This document shows, one piece after another, positions 20,633-33,300 of a stretch of DNA of 64,000 bases (the first letter of the stretch is position 1; every line of letters begins with the position of its first letter). Made by a program: the position numbers and the translations under genes. This DNA is from Porogramme epimiltina. Its lineage: Eukaryota; Basidiomycota; Agaricomycetes; Polyporales; Polyporaceae. The stretch spans positions 1-64,000 of the forward strand of contig FTLJ01000500.1 of assembly GCA_900155495.1 (NCBI GenBank), read 5' to 3'. The notes beneath the pieces were generated by a model. It saw only the letters and a program-made list of their open reading frames with translations. It was not told the origin of the DNA and searched no databases.

Positions 20633-21652
20633 ATGGAGATGCCGCTGTCGAGGGTCGACTGTGTCTTTCTGGCCAAGATCGCGGACCAGGCAGAGAGGTA
20701 TCATGGTATGTCTTTGAAATCGCTCAGAGTCTCACCAGGGTATAACGAACAGAAATGAACTGAATATCGTCATGGCTTGAATCCTCCGTCATCCGGCCTC
20801 CTACTCGTGCATCACTTCTATATCTCGAAATGAAAGATGTCATCGACCAACTCAAACACATAATTAACCAGAACAATGCGCAACTCACGATCGACGAGCG
20901 CAACCTCCTCTCAGTCGCCTACAAGAACTTGACGGCGAACCTGCGCTCAAGCTGGAGGACAATTGACGCACTTCAGAAGAAGGAAGCGCTCTCTTCCACG
21001 CGCCAACAAGTAAAGTTGATGCGTGTCGAGAAGGACGAGATTGAGCGCGACCTCGACCGACTCTGCAGAGACCTTTGCGGTCTCCTGGAACATCGTCTCA
21101 TCCCTGCTGCGACCGACGGCGAGGAGAAGGTCTTTTACTGCAAGATGTACGTCGTACCCCGAGTTCTATACGTGATGCGCAGGTTACTCCACGAACCAGA
21201 ACGCTCACCGTCACGCCCCTTCTTCTCAGGCGCGGAGACTACTACCGCTACCTGGCAGAGCTGACGCGCATCAATTCGCACGAGGAGCTGGGCAAGATCT
21301 CGCTTGAGGCGTACAAACTTGCATACCGGCACGCGATCTCGACGCTCCCGCCGACGCACCCGACGCGTCTAGGGCTCGCGCTCAACTTCGCGGTGTACTT
21401 CCACGACATCATGCGCAGCCCCGAGCGTGCATGCCACCTCGCGAAGCACGCGTTCGACGAAGCAGTGGGAGCCGTCGTTGCGGAGGGCCTGGATTCCGTA
21501 GCCAACCTGGAGGACGCACTGATGATCCTGCAACTCATGCGGGATGATATCATCTTGTGGCAGGGGGAGGTAACCAAGGGTAAGCGATCCCACATACCTA
21601 TGTGTGACGTTGCGATGTGTCCCTAACACTTGATGGTTGTGTTACAGAATAG
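20633..21652 (+). CDS. Divergent 14-3-3 protein
   Basis: Dimeric phosphoserine/phosphothreonine-binding adaptor, 245 residues. Four exons: MEMPLSRVDCVFLAKIADQAERYH | DVIDQLKHII ... ERNLLSVAYKNL ... RSSWRTIDALQ ... RLIPAATDGEEKVFYCKM | RGDYYRYLAEL ... PPTHPTRLGLALNFAVYFHDI ... ACHLAKHAFDEAV ... MILQLMRDDIILW | stop. Ligand-binding residues equivalent to human zeta K49, R56, R60, R127, Y128 and N173 are all present. Introns are 131, 83 and 68 nt; the lengths leave an exact codon count. It stops just after the last core helix (LWQGEVTKE), lacking the usual acidic tail. An upstream in-frame ATG at 20546 would add about 29 residues. Many positions differ from the standard fungal 14-3-3, so a second paralogue is likely. 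Confidence 0.87.
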
Positions 21653-21792
21653 AAAGTGGTGTATTGATACAGTGTTGATTGAGTGTCGACATTTTGGCGG
21701 TTGCGCGTATGCTGTATCGTATAGATTTACACACTGTTTTGTATCTGCTTTGTATGGTTCTCTACGCATGAATTCCTCCTTTTCAAGTCTAC

Positions 21793-23163
21793 TCAGCGTT
21801 GTTGATCTTGCGCAAACGTAGCGGCGACAAGGAGTGGGAAGACTAGCGTGGCATCCGCAAATACCTAGGAAGACTCGGTCAGACATAGGGAAGCTTTCGA
21901 AGGATCCAAGGCACAAACCTTGACGGACTCCGACCCTGCTCGGATCTTGCCCCATGAAATAGCTTCATCAGGGCGAGCACCCGAGTCGGAGCCGTCGAAC
22001 TCCTGTCCCGTGTTCTGCGGCGCGATTGCATAGGTTACTAGCATAGGCATGTGATAATTATGAGGAACTTACGATATACACTGAGAAATCCGCGCCGTTC
22101 CGCTGTTGAGTGTACGTGAGCAATTACGGTATTGCCGGGACCAGAGAAGGCATACAATGAGCATAGCGTTGGCGATCTGGTGTTTGCAGACGCCGCCACC
22201 GAGGATGATCATGCCTGCTTTCTTGGACTTTCTTGACAGCTCGTTGAGGTTACGGATGTCTTGTACGATGTCGACGATCAGGCCCGGGTTACGGAATGAA
22301 TGGAAGTAGATCATATCTCCGAGCGACCCATCCGTCAGTGCAGGACAGAAGACAGGGATATCGTTCTGCAACACAAATCTGCGGCTCAGCACCGGGCGCG
22401 TGGATCGCACAATGAAATGACGTATATTCACTTTGTAAGCCCAGTAGTATACAGATTCCTCATTGTTAATCTCCTTTCCTAGTCGGTGAATGAATGAACT
22501 CGGCGTCCAGACCTGGCCCGACGCCTTCTGTTCGGCGAGCATTGAGTCGAGGATGGGAGTGAGCCAGTCCTCGAACTTGCAGTAGTTATCATTGGGCACA
22601 ATCAGGTTCCCGATGCGGTTCATGCCGCGGCGCCGCAGGTCCGCGCCGTCCATGTGGAAGTCAGCGAGGTATGTCTTACCCAAGCATTTGATGAAGTCTT
22701 CCTCGATACCCCCTGCCGTGGTGACAATCGCGCGGACGTGCTTGTGCTTGACGAGGTGAAGGATGACTTCGCGGAGGCCGGAGGAGATGAGATTGGAGGT
22801 GTAGCCGAGAAAGACGTCGCATCTGGTGTTTGCGCGCACCTCGGGATCGAGGTATTCGTCGGCTTCGTCCTCCTTAATGGGATCGTCGGACAACCGCCAT
22901 TTGCGCTGTGCCACAAATAGGTGGTAAGACTATGATTCGAGCAGCAGTTAGAACATATGCACCATTTTATTGACAATATCAATTGCTTTTCCAAGACTGT
23001 TCGCCTGGAACCCGACGCGCTGGTAGCTCGCAAGAAGTTTTTGTAGGGTCATTTCTTCGTCAAAGTTTGGGCCCTCGACCGTGACTGCGAAGTCCGGCAT
23101 GGGTTCAGACGGCTTGAGGACCGCTGCGGACGCGCCAGACGGGATAGCACCTGATGAAGACAT
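21793..23163 (-). CDS. DYS1: Deoxyhypusine synthase
   Basis: Transfers the aminobutyl group of spermidine to a lysine of eIF5A, the first step of hypusine formation, in the cytosol using NAD. Five exons give exactly 382 residues, a typical length. Seen: [13 protein letters not shown] | [88 protein letters not shown] and [14 protein letters not shown] (active-site Lys). Then [10 protein letters not shown] | [18 protein letters not shown] and [13 protein letters not shown] | [13 protein letters not shown]. Introns are 57, 53, 58 and 54 nt. It converges with the 14-3-3 gene (140 bp between stops) and is divergent from SEC7 (287 bp between starts). Confidence 0.94.
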
Positions 23164-23450
23164 GTCTGACGGAGAGCTAGATGTTGAGCTGTAGACTAGA
23201 GAGCTTTGACGAGGAAGGAGGGTGCTTGGTAGAGCGGAAATGAAAGCAGGAGTAAGGAGAGTCGGGCCGCCAGGAACAGGGAGAAAACCTGGATCTCGAT
23301 CGCGGCGCCCAGGGCGGGAACGAGCGACGCGTCTCGTGATGAGCCAACTAAGTACACACCGCCCTCTCAGCGCCGACCGTCTACACTCCCTCAGGCATCT
23401 GCCAGCTTTCATCCACCCCCGCAGCCACCGTCGACAGCGTTGGCCTCACC
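23164..23450. promoter_or_regulatory. 287-bp divergent promoter region DYS1 / SEC7
   Basis: Intergenic DNA between outward-facing start codons of two housekeeping genes. No TATA box or clear element was seen. Confidence 0.4.
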
Positions 23451-26400
23451 ATGGACCCTCCCGACTCAGCCCAGGTGGAAGAGGCACCAGCCCTGGTGGC
23501 AGAATCCATACCCCTTCCGCCCTCTCCGCCTCCTCACGATGAGCCCATGCCCAGTATCATGGCTCAACTGTCGCTGAGGGACCCATTGGACGAGAATAGA
23601 GCCAGGTCGGCAGACGGTGAGCATCTTGACTCCCCAGCTCACGCCGACCGCGCGGCGGACGCGGAAGACCCAGGCGCACCTCCCCCGACACCACCAGCTA
23701 AACCGGTTCCCTCCAACCCGGCCTCACCGGTGGCTCGCCGTCCAAATGTCCCGCCGCACATACCGCTCTCTCCTCGCGCTGTCAGTGGCGCCTCTCTGCC
23801 GTCAACTGACAGCAGGCCTGCGACCCCCAATGGCCGGGCCCCACCTTCGCGACAATCTACCGACTCGCAGTCGCACAAACGCTCGCTCACGTTATCCAAG
23901 GGCAACACGGTTTCCGTCGTCCTCATTTCGTCGGCACTAGAAACGATTGCTGCGCACAAGGAAGCGAAGCGTTCCGCCCCACTGCGGGAAAGCGTTCAGC
24001 GTGCGCTGGAGATGGTCAAGTCGGGCCAGGGTGGCGACCGTCCGCGGGAAATCTTCGAACCCCTCCGACTAGCCTGCGAGACACGGAACGAGAAGTTAAT
24101 GATTGCGAGCTTGGACTGTATCTCGAAGCTCATCTCCTATTCGTTCTTCGCGGAGACATCGTCTTCCACTCATGCACCGACCTCTCCACCACCTTCGCCT
24201 GGTCCGAACTCGCGCGGTTCAATGCAGGCCCCGCGCGAACCTACGTCTCTCGTCGATCTCGTTGTGCATACAATCACTGCGTGCCACACTGAGAGCACTC
24301 CCGAAACGGTTTCCCTCCAGATCGTGAAGGCACTCCTCGCGCTTGTGCTCTCGCCCACGGTTCTCGTACACCAGTCGTCGCTTCTCAAGGCTGTACGCAC
24401 GGTGTACAATGTTTTCCTACTGAGCATGGACCCAGTCAACCAGATGGTCGCCCAGGGAGGACTTACGCAAATGGTCAACCACGTCTTCGCGCGGTGCAAG
24501 ATCGGCCTGTCGAGCCTTCCGCAGTCGGACTCAGCCACGACGCTCTCTACGCGCGACGGTCCCGACAGCGCCCGCTCATCCAAGCGACCTTCGCTCGTTT
24601 CATCCCCGCGCAACTCGTTACCCCTCCCCCCGTCGAGCCCCTCTATCAATGGCTCTGAGGCGGCCAGCAGCACCCTCGTTGAAGAGCCATCTGAAGCATC
24701 CTCCAGCGCGGTATCTGTTGCGCCGACGGAAACGACCGAAGAAGCTTTGGATGAGGACGCACATTCAGAAGGCCGGAACAACGGAATTGCCAATGGTCAG
24801 AATGGCATACACCACCAGCCGTACGTAGTCTATATTTGTCGCGTTCTGTTTCTGTCCTGATTGTTATAACAGAGAAGCTTCGGACCCGGCGGCCGACGAA
24901 CCGCATCATGGCGAAGGCGAGGAGGCTGGCTATCTGCATAGAGAGCTGTCGACGAACGACTTGTTCATTAAGGACGCGTTCCTCGTCTTCAGAGCTTTGT
25001 GCAAGCTGACTATGAAGCCCTTGAATAGCGAGAGGTAAGTGAAATATATGAGCTGTTAATATACTTTGGCTGAGATATTCATAGCGAGCGCGATCTCAAG
25101 TCGCACTCTATGCGATCGAAGCTACTTTCCCTCCACCTCGTGCTGATGATCTTGAACTCACACATGCCTATCTTTGTGTCTCCTTCGGCGATCATTTACT
25201 CGACATCCTCGAACGAAGCAACTACCTTCATTCAAGCTGCAAATCAGTACCTATGTCTTTGCCTCAGCAGGAACGCCGTGAGCCCTGTCCCTCAGGTATT
25301 CGAGATCAGCGTAGAAATCTTCTGGAGAGTCATCTCTGGCATGCGAACGAAGCTGAAGGTCAGTTCACTTTGTGCACTGCAGTAATACCGACTCATGTCA
25401 ATGCCTGTCGAACAGAAAGAGATTGAAGTGCTGTTCCACGAAATCTTCATCCCTATTTTAGAGATGAAGACATCCACTCTCAAACAGAAAGCTATGATCA
25501 TCAGCATGCTGCACCGTCTATGCCAGGACCCGCAAGCCCTCGTCGAGATCTACTTGAACTATGATTGCGACAGTGAGGCGGCAGACAATATCTACGAGCA
25601 GTAGGTCATCTATACTCCACATTCTTAGACTACGGAACTCATCTCATCATAGTCTGATGAATATTATCTCGAAGATTGGAACCGCGCCGGTATCTCTGGC
25701 ACCCCAGAAGGCTGATGACCCTACCAGTCCAGCTCTCCAGCCTCAGACCAAACAGCGACAAGGAGGGGCTCAAGTGCCACCTTCGTTCAGCACTGCCGCA
25801 CTGTCTGTACCCGGAAATGTCGATACATCCACCATTGGCAACTCCGAGACTCAGCTGCGGAGGCAAGGACTTGAGTGCTTGGTTTCCGTGCTCAAGTCTT
25901 TGGTCACGTGGGGTACCGCAAGCTCGACGTTGCCTGAACAGTCCTCAGACCCAACAACACGTTCGCAGGTGGCTGAGGAGACGCGTAGGGATAGCAACAT
26001 GACACCGGACAACTCGATAGACAGACTCTCCCCAGGAGCACATGACTCGCCCCGAGGTGTGACGCCGGAGCTCATCGATGACCCAACGAAGTTCGAGAGC
26101 GCGAAACAGAAGAAGACGACGCTTCTGGAAGGTATCAAGAAGTTCAATTTCAAGCCCAAGCGGGTTGGTGAGCGTTGTCCGTGGCCGCGTATGTGGCGCT
26201 AACTTGGGGAGTTGTTTAGGGTATCGAGTTCTTCATTCAAACCGGTTTCATCCCTAGCAAGGAGCCCAAGGACATCGCGCGCTTCTTACTGGAGACCGAT
26301 GGTCTGGGCAAGGCTGCTATTGGCGAGTATCTGGGCGAAGGGTCAGTAATTGTATAATTCTAGCCGGTGTATGATCTAATGTTCTCTGCAGTGATGAGGA

Positions 26401-29400
26401 GAACATTGCTATTATGCATGCCTTTGTCGACATGCTCGACCTTAGCAACATGCCCTTTGTCGACGCACTGCGGTCCTTCCTACAGGCGTTCCGCCTTCCG
26501 GGCGAGGCACAGAAGATCGATCGGTACATGCTCAAGTTCGCCGAGCGTTACATTGCTGGAAACACCAATACGCCGTTTGCCAATGCTGGTATGTGAAAAC
26601 TAAGAGGCTCCAAATTCGATAGTTAATCTATCCTGAACAGATACCGCATACGTTCTCGCATACTCCACGATCTTGTTGAATACCGATGCCCACAACCCTC
26701 AGGTCAAAAACCGTATGACCAAGCCCGGCTTTATCGCCAACAACCGCGGTATCAACGACGGCCAAGACCTACCCGAAGACTATCTAAACGCCATCTACGA
26801 CGAGATCGTCTTAAACGAGATCCGGATGAAGGATGAAGTTGAGGCGCCGAGCGTTGTCGCTCCAGGACCTGGTATCGCAGGGGTCCTCGCCAACGTCGGA
26901 CGAGACCTTCAGAAAGAGGCGTATGTGATGCAGTCAAATACGATGGCGAACAAGACCGAAGTATGTTCTTTTGTTGGGAATTACTCACCCGTAACCTATA
27001 CTCACCTCACTGTCAGGCGCTCTTCCGTACTCTCATGCGGTCGCAACGAAAGGGCGCGAAGTCGAACGACTTCTTCAGCGCCTCACACTTCATTCATGTC
27101 CGCCCCATGTTCGAAGTCGCGTGGATTCCGTTCCTTGCCGGTCTTTCTGGACCTCTGCAGGACACGGACGACCTTGAGATCGTCGAGCTCTGCCTGGATG
27201 GCTTCAAGGCTGCAATCCACATTGTGTGTTTCTTCGACCTCGAGCTTGAGCGGAACGCTTTTGTGGGCACGCTCACGAAGTTCACGTTTTTGAACAACCT
27301 TGGCGAGATGAAGACGAAGAACATGGAAGCTATCAAGGCGCTGTTGGATGTTGCTGTCACGGAGGGAAACCATCTTAAGGCGTCATGGCGCGAGGTACTC
27401 ACTTGTGTCAGCCAGCTCGAGCACATGCAGCTGATCAGTAGCGGTGTGGACGTGCCTGATGCTGGGAGGAAAGGGTGAGTTATGGCCACATCTATCCAGA
27501 AACTTGTGTTCATGGCCCTCTATAGTCGCGCCCGTAAACCGCCCACAGAGGAGCTCGCCAATGAGAGTCGATCGACACACATTACAGTCGCGGCGGACAT
27601 GGTGTTTTCTCTTAGTCACTATCTATCAGGGGTATGTTTTGTGTGGCCTGTCAGATCAGCCGCAAATCCGCTAACTCATCATATAGACCGCGATCGTCGA
27701 GTTTGTCCGCTCTCTTTGCGACGTTTCATGGGAGGAGATTCAGTCGTCCGGCTTGTCGCAACACCCGCGACTGTTCAGCTTGCAGAAGCTGGTGGAGATT
27801 TCGTACTACAACATGAACCGTATCCGTTTGGAGTGGTCGAACATGTGGGAAATCCTCGGGGAGCACTTTAACCAGGTTCGTCTATACATGGCCCAGACAC
27901 CGCATACCATCTAACCATGCATCGTAGGTCTGCTGCCATAAAAACCCCCATGTGGGCTTCTTTGCTCTCGATGCCCTTCGGCAGCTGGCAATGCGCTTCC
28001 TGGAGAAGGAGGAACTAGCACATTTCAAGTTCCAGAAGGATTTCCTGAGGCCATTCGAGTACACGATGATCCATAACTCCAACCCTGACATCCGGGATAT
28101 GGTGCGTTCACTCACCCGGAATTCTTCTCTTTACTCATGGCCACAATAGGTCCTCCAATGCTTGCAACAAATGATACAAGCACGGGTACATAACCTGCGC
28201 TCAGGTTGGAGGACGATGTTTGCGGTTTTCTCCGCCGCGTCAAAGGCCGCGACCGGTAGGATATTCATTCTATGAGGTTCAGATGGTTTAGCTCACCTTG
28301 GGGTTAGAACGCATCGCAAACTCCGCTTTCGAGATTGTGACACGGTTGAACAAGGAGCATTTCCCGTCCATCGTCCGCCACGGCTCTTTCGCCGATCTTA
28401 CGGTCTGTATCACCGACTTCTGCAAGGTTAGCAAGTACCAGAAGATCAGTCTCCTCGCTATCGGCATGCTCCGTGACACCATTCCTACAATGCTTGAATC
28501 GCCCGAATGCGGCTTCAAGGAGCAACATCATTCACCAACAGATGATCCAATGATCAAGTACTGGTTCCCTGTTCTCTTTGGATTTTACGATGTCATCATG
28601 AATGGAGAGGATTTGGAAGTTCGACGTCTGTACGTATAGGGTGTTCCCTCTTCACATATTTTGTGGCATGACTAACTTTCGAGATAGTGCTCTAGATTCC
28701 CTTTTCAGTACGCTGAAAACTTATGGATCAACATACCCCGTGGAGTTCTGGGATACTGTCTGCCAAGAGCTGCTCTTCCCTATTTTTGCCGTGCTCAAGT
28801 CAAGCCAAGATGTTTCGCGTTTCAGCACACAGGAAGATATGAGTGTCTGGTTGTCGACGACGATGATTCAGGCGTTGCGCAACTTGATCGACCTGTACAC
28901 ATTCTACTTCGAGACCCTGGAGCGATTCCTCGATGGACTCCTCGACCTGCTTTGTGTCTGTATCTGCCAAGGTCAGTCACCCATTGCGCTAGATCCGTCG
29001 TTCATTGCTAAAAGTTTCACCAGAAAACGATACCCTTGCCCGAATAGGGACATCTTGCCTGCAGCAGCTACTCGAGAGTAACGTCAAGAAGCTCAGTGCG
29101 GCCCGTTGGGAACGCGTGGCAACTACCTTCGTCAAGCTGTTCAGGACCACTACGCCTCACCAGCTATTCGACGAGAACTTACGTGTAGAGATCAACGACG
29201 GCTCGCCCGACCCTCAGGACTCAGGTAATTCAATGCCCGAGAGTGTTGTAATTGATTTGACGTTGTTCTTTTAGAAACAAACGAGCAAGCCATGGTCCCG
29301 GCACCATTATCGCCTAACAGCGAAAAGCCCAAGGCTGGTGCAAGGGTCTCATTGAACGAGCGGCGACGGATCTTCCGGCAGATCATCGTGAAATGTGTTC

Positions 29401-30150
29401 TGCAGCTGCTCCTGATTGAGACCACGAACGACCTGCTCCGAAACGACGAGGTCTACAACACCATACCACCGGAGCATCTCCTCCGCTTGATGGGCGTCCT
29501 CGACCATAGCTACCAGTTTGCGAGGATGTTCAACGAGGACAAGGAGCTCAGAACGGGTCTGTGGAAAGTTGGTCCGTATGATTTCTCACGTATACGGCGG
29601 CGGACTGTCGCTCACTCGACCTTCCATTAGGCTTCATGAAACATTTACCCAACCTTCTCAAGCAAGAGTCAAGTAGCGCGTCCACCTTAGTGCACGTTCT
29701 TCTGCGAATGTATTACGACCCTCGCCCCGAGCATCAAGCGGCCCGACCCCAAGTTGCCGACCGCCTCATGCCGTGAGTAGCTTCTCAACTTCTTTTCATG
29801 TTCCATCTACTTACAGCAATCCTATCCAGCCTGGGCCTCGGCGTCCTACAGGACTTCAACAAGCTGCGGCTGGATACGCAGGCTAAAAACATCACGGCTT
29901 GGACGCCTGTCGTTGCCGAGATCCTTCAAGGATTTGTTCGTTTCGACGACAAGGCCGTGAGTGCTGATCACGACGTCCCAGTTTCCCGCATGTTGACGTA
30001 AATACTCTACAGTTCACTCGCTACCTGCCTGCGATCTATCCTCTCGCGACCGATATTCTCTCAAGAGACATGGCATCGGAGATTCGTGAAGGCCTGCGGG
30101 AGTACTTCCTGCGGGTCGGCTATATCCAGGGTATCATGGAGCGTCCGTAA
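23451..30150 (+). CDS. SEC7: Large Arf guanine-nucleotide exchange factor Sec7/BIG
   Basis: Activates Arf GTPases at the trans-Golgi. About 20 exons, estimated 1,850-1,900 residues. The N-terminus is proline-rich and disordered. The DCB region includes [24 protein letters not shown]; the HUS region ends with the diagnostic [10 protein letters not shown]. The Sec7 catalytic domain begins [13 protein letters not shown] and runs through [43 protein letters not shown] (the Glu of LPGEAQ is the catalytic finger) and [18 protein letters not shown] repeats follow, with [47 protein letters not shown] and LLQLLLIET. It ends near [10 protein letters not shown], stop 30148-30150. All introns are short and mostly GT-AG. 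I did not resolve each of about 19 boundaries to the base. Confidence 0.92.
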
Positions 30151-30342
30151 TCCCGCACATGTTGATCCTCTGCTATCTTATTACTCCGCGCACAATCTGT
30201 ATAATGGCATCTTCGGGTATATTAATGCATGTTTCCATTTAATCCAGCCCTAGGAACGGGACCAAGAGAGCCGAAGATGAACTAGTGATCGTAAGGTAGA
30301 TAGTAATACTGTCAGTCACGGGTTCCGACGTCCCTCCTATGC

Positions 30343-33300
30343 TCACTGGTAACCGTAACCTCCGCCCTGGAAGCCATTGGCACCACCAAATCCTCCCCAT
30401 CCTGTTTGTTGCGCGACTATTGGTGCAGCTGTGAAGGAATTGCCGTCAAGCAATTGCATCAAATTCATGTCAAATAGAACTTACGGTTGGGGCGGAGCGC
30501 GTCGTATTTGTCGGCCATCTGCGGCGCATTGTCGTCCTGGGCGAACGTGCCACTCTTCATCGATGCAAAGATGTTCGCCGGGTTCGTGTTGACCGACGGC
30601 TGCGGCGGAGGTGGCGGTGGAGTCGGTGTACCGAACGGTGATTGCCCGAAGCCTGGGTTGAAGCCGGTGGGATCTAAGAAAATACTAAGTAAGCCATGCG
30701 CAAATTCCCCACAAATAGACTTACTGCTCTGTATAGGATTGAAGCCCGTCGGGTCTAGACAGGTGGTCAGTCAAAGTGAAGGGAGTAGATTTGGCTCGAG
30801 CCGGGTACTCACTCATCTGTATCGAGCTGAAGCTCGGCGTGGGCTGGAACGAGTTCATGCCACCACCCATTCCTCCGTATCCACCACCTGGCATGCCAGT
30901 AGGCTGCGACATAATGGGCTGGGGCTGGAACGTCGGCTGCGACTGGAGCATGGCCGTTGGTTGGGGCTGAAGCATGGACGTTGGCTGGGAAGGCAACATA
31001 GACGGCGTCGCAAGACCAGGGAAGCCTGTCTGTTGTTGCATCAACGGCTGCTGAGGGGGCGGTGACTGGAAGGGCGACACTCCCTGTCGGGTCGGGACGA
31101 AGCCGTTGAAACTGCCCGTTGTCGGGACCAAAGGCTGGAGAAGCGCCTGGTTGGCGGGCACCGGCGCGAACGGACCACGTGGGCCGATCGCTGGTGGAAG
31201 CATACCAGTCTGCTGAGCCTGCAGCGCCTGACCCATCGGCACCGGCGACGAGCCCATCCCCATGCCAGACTGAAAGCCAGCGGGAGGGGAGAGAGACGTT
31301 ACAGGGGTGAGGTTGACGGATGGTGCGCGTGGGGGAGCTACTGCTTGTATAGGCTGGGGTGCGGTGGGAGTGTTGACGCGAATAGCAGCAATACGAGAAA
31401 GTTGATCAAAGATGTCGTTCTCGGTCGCGTTCGCAGGGTTCGGTGGGGGTGCTTGAGCAGGAGCAGTAGGAGCAGCAGAGGCAGCACGGGCGGGCGGTGG
31501 GCTCACAGCCACAACTGGTGCAGCAGGAGCGGTAGGAGGAGAGGTCGGTGGCGGCGGAGGAGCGGGGGGAGGGACGGGTGGTGTAGACATGGCCCGAGGC
31601 GCGAGAGCTGGCGGAGTGGGAGCAATGGGCTTGGTTGAGCTGGGTCGATTCGTCCATGCATCGTCATCGAATTTATGTGCTGGCGCAGTCTCTTTGGGGG
31701 GAAGCTGAGCAGGGCTAGAGTTAGACTGTTGGATGCCCTCGGGGCTGGAGACCATTGGAGAGCCTGTTCGCTGAATTTGGTCCGAGGCCGTTGAGATGGA
31801 CTGAATGTCTACACTAGAGGGCGGAAGGCTCTTGCTAGGTTGAGGCCGGCCACGACGCATATTCTTGATTTCCCCATTGGGACCAGCGAACAGATTCGGA
31901 GCTGGACTCCTTGTCTTGAGATTGGAACCATTCTCTTCCGCCTGGAGCTGTCTTGCTAGCTCTTCATCCTTACGCATCTGCTCTTCCCGGGGATCGCTTG
32001 TCTTGGGTTTACGCTGCTCAATGGCTTTCTTGACTCGGATGATGTCGCCCTCACGCAGGCCGAGTAGACGCATGGTGGCCTCAGTGATGTCAGGAAGAAC
32101 CGCTTCGTCAATCTTGTCCCGTTCGAAAGCTGACGCATATCGTGTGCAGTCGTCGACATCACACCCGGCGTTGAGGAAGAACTCGAACCAGTCAACTGTC
32201 GGGCCCTTCTTCGGCGGCGACGCCTTGGGGGGAGGTTTGGCAGGCTCGGGAACCAAAGACCGTCTACGTATCTCGAGGGGTACGTCGTCGTCGTCGGATC
32301 GGCGATGCTTCGGTTTCGTCAACTTTTGCACGTAACGCAGGTCCTCTTCCGACATCTTCTCTGCAGGGACCTCGATGACAACACCGTTGACCTTGTGCAG
32401 CCGCAACTTCCCGTTCGCAAATCCGAGGAACGCGGCGTCGACGCGGAACTGGCCACTACGATCGCGCCATTCGCGCAACGCCTCAGGGGGAGGACCACGT
32501 CTGCTGTCGCTCGACGACCGGCTCTGTTCGCTGCTCTTCTTCCTCGACGACGACGGTCGTTCCTGTTCCTTCTGCTTCTTTCGCTCCGCGTCCTCCTCCG
32601 CCGCTTGACGTTCCAGCTCCTTCTGCTTCTCCCGCTCCCGCTCACGACGCTTCTTGTCAGCGTCGGCGGCAGCGGCTGCTGCCTTCGCCCGCTGTTCTGC
32701 CTCCTGCTTCTTCCGTTCCCTCTCGGCACGCTCCCGTTCACGCTCAGCCTCAGCGCGTCGATCAGCTTCAGCTCGACGCTCTGCCTCCTCGCGTTCGGCG
32801 GCGTCTCTTGTCGCCTTCTCCGCTGCCGCCTTTGCGGCAGCCTCCTCGGCTGCTCTGTTGGGAGTGGCGGCGGGGGGAGGAGCTGCGTCACCGTCGGCAA
32901 GCTGCAAGATAGTCGTTAAAGCCACGCCGAGAGACCATGCGGAAACTGAGACTGCACCTCAACATAGCTGGCTGGGACAACACCCTCCGCACCGGACGCA
33001 TTCCGGCACTTCCACCACTCGTCACTATCACGCTCCAGCACCACAAGCGCCTCGCCCTCGTGGACGGTCAACTCGTCTTCCCCGTCGGCTGAGAAGTTGT
33101 AGAGCGCGACAGCTGCGAGTCCGTCGTCCTCGACCTCGTCGGGGTACGTGTCCGTGGGCGGGATGACATCTGGTTCCGGAATGAAATGGACCGACTTCTG
33201 CGCGCTGCTCCGTGGACGTTCAATAGGAGGTTCCTCTGTCGGCGGGGGCGGGGATGACGCCCCGGCAGCCGGAGAGGCAGTCCCACCACCCGCGAGAGCA

